Below are positions 10,701-24,300 of a stretch of 64,000 nt of DNA, piece after piece. Below the pieces are notes generated by a model. That model worked only from the letters and a program-made list of their open reading frames with translations, searched no databases and had not been told where the DNA came from. This DNA comes from Nautilus pompilius (Eukaryota > Mollusca > Cephalopoda > Nautilida > Nautilidae): positions 806,001 through 870,000 of the forward strand of contig JACATO010002214.1 of the NCBI GenBank assembly GCA_018389105.1, in the 5' to 3' direction. The stretch's first letter is position 1. Each line of letters starts with the position of its first letter. A program made the translations under genes and the position numbers.

Positions 10701-13700
10701 ACGATAAATTTTAACATACTACGTGGCAATAGGGCTGAGCAGAGGTAGGTGGGCCAGTTGGCATGGACCTGCGATTTTAAGCAGCCTACTCCCCTCGTTA
10801 GAGGCAAATGGAGAACACTTTTGTAAAGAATTAGAACTAAATTTTATGCTCCCCTGAATTGGAAGAATTCAAATTGCCGCCTTTCAGTTATGTTCTCAAA
10901 AACATAAATCATACAACAACCGATGGAGAGAACAAGAACACAGGGGAACACAAAGGCTTATGGGCACAGCTGGATTCTATGAGGGAGGAGCTCGGTACAG
11001 AGTATCCTATGTTGAAATCAATATGCGCAGTATATACCTTGGCACTTGCATTCAAGGACGTCTGCAAGTCCGTCGCAGAAATTCAACATATGATTGAAAA
11101 GGCTGGTGGAATTGCCAGTTTATTTCACTCATCACCATGACAAACTTCAGAGCTGGAGGAAATTGCAGCAACTGATTTGTTCCCTCTAAAGCAATTTCCC
11201 CAATGGCTTGAAGTGAGATGGGCAGAATTTGCTTTGATTCTCGTGGATGCTTTTCTGGTTTCATGGAAAGCATTAGTTATATATTCACAACAGAGTGATG
11301 TAAACCAAGCTAAAGGCTTCAGGAAATTTCTTACTGATGTAGACAATTTGCAACTGATGTGCTTCACAGCAGATGTTCTGTTTTTGTTGAAAATTTTTCA
11401 GCATAGGCTTCAGTCTGACAGTATTACAATTGTGGACCTTGCACCAGAAATTCAGGTCTTTATCAAAAAAACTCAAGCGCCTTGTGGAGAAACCACTACT
11501 GGGAGATTAGGAGGAAGCACTGTTCTCTGAACTCGATGACACAGAGCTAACACTGAAAAATGTACCCCTGTGAATGAAAGAAAGGAGGACTGCTAAAAGA
11601 AATCAATTTGTCACAGATCACAGAAGTTTTAGTGCTATTCGTAATGAAGTAACTTGTGCCATTGAAAACTTCATGTCCAACCAGTTTGAACTTGCTATAT
11701 CTGACCAGATCACAGACAGCATGGCTGTCTTCTGCAAGCTGATGGAAACTGATGAGGACATTTGTAATGTCCATGAAGGTGTCATTCCTGACACAGATTT
11801 GGCAGAACTGGCAGATCAATAAGACAAAAGTACTGAAAAGTCATACAAACAAGTTCTACAAATCATACGTGGACGGGATGAATTTTCCACTTTATCAAAG
11901 ATCTTGAACAGATTTCTTGTATGCAAACCACAGTTTGCTGACTGTAAACATCTGATATCCTCATACAGTTTGTTAAAATCACCTGGCAGATCTCTTCTAC
12001 AAAATTCTACAATCACAAATTATGTGTACATAAAAATGAATATGCCAATGTTAGCCAACTTTGACCCCAAGGCTTGCCACCTTATATTGGTTAAATAAAA
12101 TACAACGTAGACTTAGCAACCCAGAAAAGGGTTACAAACACATTTGAATTAGACAAAAATCACCTGACAGAAAAGGCTGAGAAGAGGTACAAGAAAACTT
12201 TCTGAACTAAGATTTTTGCACTTTTCCTTCTAAGAATTATGACATTTGACACTAATGATTAACTATACACAGGTGTTCTATTTGTGTTAGAAAGTTCCTG
12301 TTTACGGTTAAACTTGGACCAGTCATTGTATTGTAAGAAAAACCAGATAATTTTTCTATGGATGCCATTGGATGGCACTTCTGATTAATATTTCGAAATA
12401 TGTACCAATTTTTTACTATTTAGAACTAAAATGCTTGTAATTTATGTTTAATCTATTTGTTAAAGTGTATACCTTTTTACTGTAATATTTGTTCATTTTT
12501 TAATATTTTTTCAAATGATAATCAAATGTAATCCCTCACTGTCATGTACAATTGGAAGATGCACACATCTAAGGCTTAAGTGATAAAAGTAATCATTAAT
12601 CATAATCATGATTTTCTGTGGTAATCAAAATATACTTTCGATCAGTAATAGACACATGGTAGCATGCATGGTTGGTTAGAATAATTGTTGGTGATAAGAA
12701 GTATTAAAAAATTACACTGGTGGCAATGAATGGCCATGTGGCCCTTTTCTGTAACCAGCAAGCATGCTGTATACTTCATTAAGCTGCTGATTCAACTGAT
12801 TTTTAATGTTCTGTAAGCTGTCTTTTTGTCATATTCAGGTATTGACTTTTGAATATGCATGTGTGTATGTGCACAAAGTAAGGAGATGGGGAGGACCTCT
12901 AGTAAGGTTGAGCAGAAAGGTCGATTTGGCTGACCATCTCTGTCTGCCATTTTTTTTACCTCAAAGAACTTTTTGTAGACAAAGACCTGAAAGAGTTAGA
13001 GACATTTTTAGAATAAGATCATTAGGGTAACTTTTCTGTAGTGATGTGGAATTGCCACTAAAACAAAATAAATTTTTTATTGGATTGAATATGATGATGA
13101 AATGGTAGGTTTAATAGGAAATGTCACCTAGTATATATTTCTTTTAGTGAGTTCATTTTAATATTTCCCTGCAACATTAATTTAGCCTCACATGAATGAA
13201 TGTATCTGATTGACATTTCACATTCCGATGTGATTATGTACAAGATCTGTTGAAAAAGTATTGGACCTTAGGCTGGGGAAAAAAATTCCGTACTTGGGGG
13301 GGGGGTTCAATTGCTAATCCCCTTCGAAGTAGGCCCATTGTGCCTCCACATACTTAGCCCAGTGATCCTTCCACTGTTCAAAGCACGTCTGGAATGCTTC
13401 TTCCGGAATGGCTCTCAGCTCCGCCGTCACATTCCGCATGATGTCCTGTAGGCTCTCAAAGCAGGAGCCTTTCAGTGACATCTTCATTTTTGGGAACAAC
13501 CAGAAGTCAGAAGGAGCCATGTCTGGAGAGTAGGGAGCCTGGCAAATGAGTAAAATGCTTTTCCTTGCCAAGAAACCTTGGATCAGCTATGACGAATGAG
13601 CCAGGGCGTTGTCATGATGCAGCTGCCATTTTTGCAAGGCCCACAGATCCAGTCTTTTGCACCGAACTGCATCACGAAGACGTCGGAGGACTTCTTGATA

Positions 13701-15305
13701 GTACTCCTTTGTAACTGTTTGTCCTTCTGGTGCATATTCGTGATGCACAACACCTCGGTAGTTGAACAAAACAGTCAGCATCACCTTGATTTTTCTCTGG
13801 ACCTGACATGCTTTTTTGGGCCTTGGCGACGTTGGGTGCTTCCACTGTGATGACAGAGCTTTGGTTTCCAGGTTGTACTCGTACACCCGTGTCTCAACTC
13901 CAGCTATCATGGTATTCTGGAACTCAGGATCCCTGTTGGCAGTATCCAGCAGGTCCTACACAACCTCAAGACGAAGTTGTTGTTGTTCCTGAGAAAGAAG
14001 CTTTGGCACAAATTTCACTGCCACTCTGCGCAAGCCCAAATCCTCCTTTAAAATTGCATGTGCAGAATCTTTACTGATCCCAACCTTGTCCCCAATTTCC
14101 CGCACCATCAAACGACAATCCCCCATTATCAAGGTCTGCACTTTCTCGATAACAACTGCATTGTGGCTTGTTGACGACCTCCCGGAACGCTGGTCACTCT
14201 CCACTGATATGCGGCCATCTTTGAACCTGTTGTGCCATTCTTTTATTTAGGTAATACCTATGGCATTGTCACCAAAAGCCTGTTGAATTTTGTGAATTGT
14301 TTCTGCTTGGGTATCTCCAAGCTTTTGGCATAACTTAATACAAGATCGTAGCTCCACACGTTCCGTCATCACGGGCAAAATGAAAATGCGACGAGTAAGT
14401 AGTACAGCACCTCACACGCTGGCTGCCTGACAGCGACTGCCTCATCCAGCAAGCCTGCCCAAAACCACATATGTGTATGAAGGCATGCGGCTCAACTATG
14501 CACACTTTTGCCTCCCTGACATCATTACTTCCCACAGGAAAAAATAAAGTCGGATAGTTTTTCGACAGACCTCGTATACAGAGTGGCCAGAGTCCAAGAG
14601 ATTGTGGAAGATCTTAACATTTCTGGTTGATCTGTGGCCAACAGTACCACAAAATTCATTGTGGTGAATGTCGTTGCTGCAGCAAAGCACTTGAAAGGCC
14701 TTCAGTAGTGACATCACGACAAGAAAATGCTGCCATTACTTGGCATACCTGCACTTAACATTAAGATTCTTTTGCTGACATTACCCATGTAACAGAAATG
14801 TGCAAAAGATGAACTGGATATCATCTCCACTAACTTGGCTTCAGAAGGCAGGTAGCATGTAAGAAACCTCTTCTGTCTGATAGAAATAAATACTTTTAAA
14901 TTTCTGGCCAGAGGACACATGTGGAGAAAACCCTCTACTGCTGGTGGCATGTACTCTTCTCCATTGATTCTAGGTTTATTTCATGTCTGGAGATTGCACC
15001 TTGGTTTTGATAATGTGTATCAATGATGAATGCATCACGGTTTTGGTTACAATCTGGCATGGCGGAAAGACTGAATTGATGTTTGTCAGAAGACATTTGT
15101 TTTGATGTATATATTGGCATTTTAAAGACATTCCCTGTACCAGCACAAGCATAGTGAAATGTCTATATTTGTCTGGAAGATGGCACCACATGCAACACCT
15201 CTCATGTGACCATATTTGGAAAGAGAAATTAAGGCATTCATCTTTTGTGATTTTTGGTACCCTGAGGCTCTGATATGAATCTTGCCAATTTGATGGAATT
15301 AAAGG

Positions 15306-15358
<53 letters not shown>

Positions 15359-18300
15359 GGAGGAACTTGGACCAATGCCATGGTACAAAATTTCACTCTT
15401 TCTACAAGTAAGATATTGTCATAGCATCAGGTTGCCAAATTATTATGGCAGGCCAATATATGCTTGTTTTTTTTTTTTTTAAACATTGAATTACTGGTTT
15501 TTTTAACTTTATTATTTTATGTAACCCTTTTATTCCCCATGTTTGGATTTTATCTCTTCATATTTCTTTGTCCCCATCAGTGCCAGTCAGTGCATTATCA
15601 AACATTTAATTACACTAATTAGCTCCATTACTTATGTAGAATTCACATTCATAAGAGTTGCCAAGATGAAAGCAAGCACTCAACAGCTCTCCATGGTTTC
15701 AGAGTTATTTACATTTCCAAATGTTGGAAATCTTCATATAATATAAGGCATGGAATGCCTTAGCTACATCAGCCTTTTGATATCCTCTAATTTGGAAATG
15801 AGTAGCTCTTGTTATCCAGCTGTTCTTGACAGACTCTTCAAGGCAGAGAAGTCATATTTCTGTAGTGCAGTCAATAACAGTCACATAGAATTAAAGATGC
15901 TTAATTTGAGCGATGAAAGAAATGATTTAATAAATCTGGAAGTGTTAATCAATGTGGGAGAATTTTTCACTGTACATCTATTTTATTTTTATTTTTTTTT
16001 ACATGTGAATAAAATCTTGCAAAGTCAGATGTAGAAAAATGATAACTATAAGTTTCTTTGATTGCACAGACTTATAGATAGTTTCTTTTAAACCACTTGT
16101 TTTAATTTCCCTTTGTAATCAGATTTTTCTTGGTACCTAACCATATACTCAAATGTAACTAAAGGAAAAATAATTCAATGACTTTTTAAAATTTTTTCTT
16201 TGAGGTAAACATAGTAAGTTATTGGTTGACATTTTATGGAGAAATTAAAATTAGTGGCAGTTATTCAAGAGGGGCTACAAGTCTTTCAACATAATAAAAC
16301 CATCTTTTCACACCCTCTAGGAGCCTACAGTGATGCCTATAAAATTAACTTTAACTCATCTGACCTGAGAGCGTGAAATAACAGATCTGAGATTTGTCTA
16401 CTTGTTCTATACCTTCTTGGTGAACCCTTGTCCTGACTTTTAAGGTCTAAGGATACCCTCATACGAGGTGAAGGTGTTGGATGCTAATCGTGATGACCAA
16501 GCAAGTTACCTGAGTACAGTTAGGAGGCTCTTGAGCTGTCAGCAAGAAATTTAAATGTCAATCAAAAGTTGTGGAACCACCACAAATACCTGAAAGATCC
16601 CTACTAGAACTTTATATGACAGTCCTGTAGCCTACCACTGATGCCAGCTGTCTGGTTCATACCTTTTAAAATTTTTAATGTCTCAATTAAATCTCACCTG
16701 TAGTCAACAATATGCAAGGCTAGTAAGTGTTTTTTTTTTCCTGATGTTCAGAATAACTATTCTTTAAATCATTTTTGTGGAAATGTCTTTTTACAGCCCT
16801 TTCAAATATGAAAAAAATTAATGTACTTAGGACATCAGGTTTATATGAGTTCTGATAAAGCTGAAGAGACTAATAAGAATGCTGCCTTATAGTGGTGTTT
16901 CGATAGGATGTTTTCTTTTTTAAAGATTTTAGAAATTGTTTCAATTATTCTTACAGAAAATGATTAATCAGTGTTGAAGCAAAACTTAGCCTACATAATT
17001 AAGACTTTCCTGTTTGAGCATTCTTTTCACCAAAATCTTTAAAAAGTAAATCTTTCTGAAACATCTCTTAATAGTTTTGTTTAATAATTTGAATAGTCTG
17101 TTTGCCAATCTGAAAGCTTTTCATTTTTTATACTGAATAAAAGATTTTTAATTTAAATTACACACTGGTAAATACTTGTGATGGACATGTAATTTCTACT
17201 TGCAGATAAAGTCAAAATCTTCCATTGTTTCTTGACGTACTTCTCATATTAATGTTTAGCATTACAACTTCATGGAAGTGGGAAAGATTGGAACACAGAC
17301 CCTCCTCTCTCTCTCTCTCTCTCTCTCTTTTTAACCCTCTGTATGTCACATCAGATTTTACCCTATCCAACACCGGGGGGGGGGGGCATTTACATCTGCA
17401 ATTTTAAAACACATGGCGAATGGAGAAATATACACATTTGCTGGTCACAAAGGGTTATTATATTAATGATAATGGTACTATATATCAGCCTCTATGGCTC
17501 AACCTGTGCTGAGTAATAGATTTTGAAAGGTAATGGAATTCAGATGCAGCTTAGGTAGTACACAAAGTGCTAAATATTTTGCATAATTTTGGACAATAGA
17601 TGTATTTTTTTAAATAACTGCATCACTGGTGCAAAAAACCTGCTGACAAATAAACTATTTGAAAATTATCCATCTTTAATAGCTAGTAAACAGTCATCCT
17701 CTGAGAAAATTTGCAGAAATCTCCAAATTTTGGGGTTATTTGTGATGTCAATTAATAGCAAATAAGTTTGTTTGGTTTTTTTTTAAAAATTGTTCTTAGT
17801 TAATATTCATTTTTGATCTGCAATCTCAAACAGCTTTTGCACAGTTCAGTTCCAAGTCTGCTCTTATTCATGGTACTGATGGTTTGATGGATAGACATCA
17901 GTATAAAGCAGTTTGTGACACAATACTAAAATGTATCGAAAAAATAGAGATAAGTTTTAGATTACGCTGAAAGATTTATTAGGTTGGTTAGTAAAGTGGA
18001 ATTTGATACTAAAAAATCTTTAATTATTTAAGCAAGAACCTTGCCATGTGGATGTTGCTGTAGTTTCAAAGAAAGATTTGGGATTCATTGTTAACAAAAC
18101 TGAAGAGCATTTCAGCTGCTAATTATATGGCAGGATTAATTAGCTGCCATATTATGCATGAAGAAAAATTTCAAGTTTTATTATATAAATCCTTAGTTTG
18201 TCCATGTCTTGAATATGCTTCAGTGGTGTGGAGTCCTAATTTGAGAAGATATTGAATTGTGAGAAAGCATTCAGCACGGGTCTTAGAATAAGATGAATGG

Positions 18301-21300
18301 CTAAAATTATTAGAGTTACCCAGATGTTTCAGGAGTTTTTTAAATAAGGGTTCTGGGTAATCTGGACCCTAAATTATTTGTTTACGAACACTAAAGGTCA
18401 TAATTACAAGATTGCTAAGAATTTTTGACAGGGCTTGATATTAGAAAACTCATTTTTCTATTTTAAGTTATAGAATTCTTAATAAATGAAATTATTTACC
18501 ATCAATTTTACAGTTAACAGTTATAGTGTAAATTTTTAAAATTGTGCTGGTGAATTTTTTCTTTTCCTTGGAAGCCTTACATAATCCATGATGGGCTTCC
18601 TATGTCCTCATAACCATTATATCAATCTATTTGTTAAGGATTTTTTTAAAAGAAGATAAGAAAAGGTGATTTATTATATAGCTGGGTTTTGAAGTGAACT
18701 CAATCACAGCATAGATAAGATTGATAGATAGTTTAGTGGGTTTCCTTCTGAGTAATTTTTACTGTGTTCTATCCACAGCCACCCTTCTTTGGTTGCCCCC
18801 CCTTTTTTTCCTGTTTAATGCGGAAAACTGTGTTTCAGAACATCAACAATCGAAAATCATATAGCAGGCTTAATTATTAGGGACGGACACCCAAATAAAA
18901 CCCAGTTGGGGTAGCGATGCTATTTCTGCTTCGTTTCAGTTGAATATCCAGATCAATTTACTGGGTTAAAAAACATAAAAGGAAATAAAAAAACAAAAAT
19001 AAGACAATAAAGTATTTGAAACCATAACTCTGCAAACTAGAAATTCTAAAGCCTCCATGGTTGGACCAATAGTGGGGATTACGGATGAAGAAGAAACAAC
19101 ATAAGAAAGAAGAAATCGTGATTTTTTCCCCCACATTTAGTAAGAAATACAAAGCTATATCACGGATTTTTCCTACTTTAATGTTTAATTTACTATAAAT
19201 GATTACAACTTTGTTTTGGAATAGTTTTATACTGTCTGTCTGCTTAATTTCTGATTTTCATACGTGGATCTGCTTTTGGATTTACGACACGAAAGCAGAT
19301 TTATCTCCCTTGCATTAGTATTTTATAGAAAAACAAATGAAAGATTTGGTTGTGACTTACTACTGTAGTATATAGTTTGTTTTTTTTTTTGGTCTGGAAA
19401 GTTTGCAATTTCTAGAATCTTTGAACAGCCTTGTTTTTTTTTGTTTTTAAGAATAAAAATTGTTGGAAAGATTTTTCTAGTATGTCTATGGAGTTTAGAT
19501 TTCAGAACATTTTCAATTCTTTTTTTTAGTTATAATAGGACTCGTGTATAAATATATCTTCACAAACCAGGTTTTCTCCAATAATGGATCAAGACCTTGT
19601 TTGATGTTTTATGCCTGTCATCTGATAGTTCCAATTCTCTGAAAATTGATCATAAAATAAACAAGTTCTTAAGGAATAACTAATCTTCATTAGCTTTTTT
19701 TTTTTGCAAATCTTCTTGTTATCATTTGTATTTATATAACATCATTAGTAACTTTAGTTATTTCTCTGAGATACTTTAACCCCAAATTTCTATTACATTA
19801 AGCTAATTGGATGTTTAAAGGTGTGCTGATTTAGAATTATACATAGATGTTATGGTCAAAATTGTGATGGATATTAACCCTCATTAGTATTCATAACCAA
19901 ATGACCTAAGAATAGGATTTGAATAGGCCATTTCAGCAAGAGTGAGTGTATGTAGAAAATCACAGTTGCAACTGTATTTGGCTCATTCATAGGGCCTATC
20001 TGATTTCTGGCCAATAGCATAGTGTCTTACACAAGCCCTGTCTTTGAGGGTAGGTGTTCTAGTTTTCACCTACTTTAAACTAGCCAGTAGAATCAAAATG
20101 TGCTTAGTCTGTCCAAGATGTACCATTGGCATTCTGTGGCTGTAGATTTTGCAAAGGTCATATTATTGCATATAGAAAAAGAAATATATATTTGTTACCA
20201 CCATTTTAAAACATATCTTGCTCAAACATATGATATTTTGTAGGTGAACTTCACTGAGGCAGAACACAATGCAATCCAGGCTGCATTACGGCAGCGGCTT
20301 GGTCCGGATTTTATCTCCCAAAGAACTGGTGCAGGTGGACAAATGGTATGGTACATACCTTCTTGATTGATTTTTCTGTTATTTATGAAAGAGTTGGTGC
20401 TACCCTTGTACATACCTGCTGCCTTTTACTTGTGATGCCACTACCTTTTTTGTAGTTGCTTTCTGTTTTGATGGGTTGTCATGTAGTTGGTTGTAGAGTC
20501 AGTAAAGTATCTGTTTTGAATGACTCGAAAAGTGAATTACTCTCCTCCCTCCCCTAACTCAAATGAGGGCTATACATCATATGATGGTTTTTTGTTGTTT
20601 TTTTTTTTAATGTATAAAGCCTACTAAAGAGCATTGCAACTGGTTAATAAAACATTGAAAAATATCATCCTGACATTGCCTCAATATACCCTGAGTCTGC
20701 TGAAGTTCAGAAAGTGAACTGGTAGGGGGAAGTACACAGAATGTTACAACAGAGGACGGAACAAAAAGTTACTTTGTTTCCATAATCAGTGTGTATAAGA
20801 ACTTAATCAATGCCACTCCTTAGTTGCTTTCTGTAATAGGTAATTTGTGGGGATTATTATTATTGCACTGTGACAAAGTTAACAAATTAACAGTCGGTTA
20901 CTATACATTTTGCAAAGAATGGAGAGTTGTTGGCAATATTCTATTTGCAGAAAGTATAGGGGATATTCATATGAAACCCTGATTGAAACCGAATTACTGT
21001 CATCATACCTGGCTCCCAGGTTCATTTGAATGTCCCTTAATGGCTGGTTTGGACATTTTTTATTGCCTTATAAATAGTAACTGAACCAACTAAAAAACCT
21101 ACAATTTAAATAAATTTTTTTTTAATGTTTACTGCAGGACATCTATATATAGATCAACACCCCAGTTGTCCAAAACATTTCTACTCGTGACTATACTGTA
21201 GTGATAGCAACAGGTGAAAATCACTGAGATGTAGGTTCATTAACTAGTTTTGTTAATATTAATAAGGTGATGGGGAAACACCTGAACTAACCACCTACTT

Positions 21301-24300
21301 TCTGTGAAGACTTCTTGCATCCAGCAGGCAATTGGAAAATTTAGTTTTTTTTTTAATAATTAGTATAATCTTTTGAATTTCACTTTGGAAATTAAAGGGA
21401 CCACACATTCATTCATGTGTAAATAATTTAGAAGAAAACACCAACTTAAATAAATACATGGCTGTCTTCCAGCCAGTAACAAATATCACCAGTTGATTTT
21501 TCAGTACAGGAATAGCCCGACTTAGGTAAGGATTACATTCCAGTCAGCTGTATGTAAGTCACACTTGCACGTATATGGCAATCTTACATAAGCATAAAGG
21601 TAGGCAGTGAACAATAGTTATGGATGAGAACAAACAGTTTGCCCAACTTCATATTTCTTTACTATGCTCACCTCCTCAAGCGTAATCACCTTATGCTTAT
21701 TTGCGGAACCACTAGCACCAGCATCACTTTTATGCTTTGGCACCATGGCTTTCAATGGAAAAATTTACGTAAAAATTAAAAGATTTATGCACAACTGAGA
21801 GCATGGGAGAGGGATGCTGGCCGACTAACACACTCAGGCCCCAATGCACATTACTCTGTGGCTCATAGTGCCCGCTCATACCCAGGTACCTATACGTAGC
21901 GTTATGTTACATTTTTGCCATATCTCGAATTTTTTTTGGAATTTATTTCTTACGTAAAGTTGAATTTCTTAAGTCGGGGTATTTCTGTAGTTGTAAAGAG
22001 GTGTCTGATGTTGGAATAGTTAAATGTTAATAAAACTGCTTTATCAGTCATTTTTTTTTTAAAAGTTAGTTTTATGCACAGTGTTTTTTAAAAGGAATTG
22101 CTGTTAACGTTTTCTTTTAAGTACATTTTTTATCTCATTTTTGATAGCTAGCTTATATTGAAGGCTGGCGTCTAATTAATCTTGCTAACGAGACATTTGG
22201 ATTCAATGGCTGGTCGCATTCTATTACTCAACAAACTGTGGGTGAGTTCTGCTATTTACTCAACTCGGTGTTGTAGGAAAAAAGAAAATATAAATAGATG
22301 ATTTGGCATTATATTTGAATTGTGAGTGTGTATGTGTTTATCTATCATACACATGCATACTCTCACTTTCTGTCTTAAACACAGTTTCATATGTATTCTC
22401 TCACACACATATGCAAGAGTTTCTTTTTTTTTTCCTCTTTTCACTTTCACTTCTAGCCATAAATACAGATACCAATAATTCATCAAGAATTAAAGAAGAT
22501 ATGAACATTCAAGTGAAACTTGGTGGGTGGAGACTATTACGTTGATGCTATTTCAGACCAAGTTTCATTTGAACATCCCTAATAAGTCTATATTCCATGT
22601 TTATGTATTTTCTAACAGTCAAATGCTAGTATTCACGTAACTAATATGAAACGGCAGCAACAAATAGAAATGTTAATAGAAAACATGAAAGCCAAACTAG
22701 CTGTAAAGAATTCATTGTATGCTTTTCACTGCTGTTTTGGTTTTATGTACGTCTATATACAGGTGTGTATTTGATGTTTGTACCTGTGTACTTAGTTGTT
22801 TTCCTTGTAACAGTTTGAAACAGTTTAAGAGTACTTAGAAAGAAACTGAGTTGTGACTAGCAAATTTCATTTCATTACTTACCAGTAGTTTATAAGTGCA
22901 GAAACTCTCTTTATTTCAAAGTATTACTTTTTTGCTGGCACTGCATTGCAATCACTGTATTGAGATGAGATTTTCTAGGGGAGCACACTTCAATCTAACT
23001 TAGAAGAAAAGTTACATGATACATATGATATTCATTTCAAGAAATGTGGGTTTATGGCTTTTTATTTATTTGTTTGGCTACCATGGTAACCTTGCTCAGT
23101 CGTTATACCATTACAGTAATTTTTTTTTTTTAATAGAAAATGTGTTGTCATAAGAATTTTCCATATTTTACCTGTTTTGTTATTTTAAGATATTTTTTTT
23201 ACATATTTACCCGCATAAAGCCTTCATTCTAAATGCACAAGTGTTCAGAAATTAAACTTCTTTCCCTGTTCATATGATACAAGTTTCTAAAAAGAATAAT
23301 GCCAAAGACATGGGAAATAGTGGTTTAAAAATGAACAGGTGTTATTTGCAACAATAACAAAAATGCATCAATCAGAACAATCTGGAATTTTCCATTATAT
23401 TCTAGATGATTCCTGACCTTTCTGTTGTGTTCTGGAAACTGTCAGAACTGTCCTTTCAATCTGGAAAATTTTTGGAGGCTTCTAGAAATGTTTTTCAGAA
23501 CTTTTTCATGTATAGAAATGGCCATCCTTGAACCAGCATCTTTAGTCAAAGTTTAAATAGACAACAGATTGCTACCTATGTCAAAATGGACTGACTTGTT
23601 CAGAAATTTCTGATAAACCTTTTTTGGCAGAAATAATTAAGACAGCAAAACTTTTTTCCCTTAAAAGAAAAAAGATGGGTCAACAAAAAAAAACATTGTC
23701 ATCATGGGAAGAATGGATCTTGTAAAGGCTTAAGAGAAAGGATAGATTTTCCTCAACTGGTAATTTGACTAGAGAATTGGATCCGAAGAGGACACCGAAA
23801 GATTGGGTTTCATGTCATGCATCCAAGCTAAAAATACCAAAACCAAGACAAAAGAGACTTATAATTTTGTAAGAAAAACCAGAATTGACAAATAGAAGAC
23901 TGGAGCAGACCAAAATGATAATTGCCGATTAAAGTTTTCTCACTCTTTTTGGTAATGGTGGGGCTTTGAAAGTCAGGAGAAAATTAGGTAAAAGATTTAA
24001 ATCAAACTGCATTCTCCCAACCGAGAAGCATCTAGAGTGTCCATATTTTATTTAGCCTCTTTTTCTGTTAATGGTAAAGGCAATTTGGTAATTTCATCAA
24101 AAGGAATATACAAACTGGTATTTGAATCTTTTTAAAAATGCTACCCTGATAGTAACTTTCGATTTTTACAAGATATGGTGCTGTGTCACACAGCAAAGAA
24201 AGTTCTCTCTTGGTTCAAAATAAAGAAAATTCTCCGGTTTGAAGGCTGGATTGGGAATTCTCCCAATTTAAATCTTATTGAGAATGTGGGCAGTTATGGA

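Larger units (their letters stand above)
14577..17930. other. RAD52 intron 1 spacer with microsatellites
   Basis: Besides the listed repeats, 14580-15300 is less AT-rich than its surroundings and carries several overlapping short frames on both strands, none of which I recognise. It could be a decayed element. The rest is AT-rich non-coding DNA. Confidence 0.5.

Noticed and set aside
12806-13030. 74-codon frame with mixed composition in RAD52 intron 1
   Set aside because: Considered as an early RAD52 exon, but exon 1 joins exon 2 directly in phase and the peptide resembles nothing in RAD52.
14976-15341. Minus-strand frame starting with RERERE
   Set aside because: The start is a translated CT microsatellite and the remainder has no recognisable motif.
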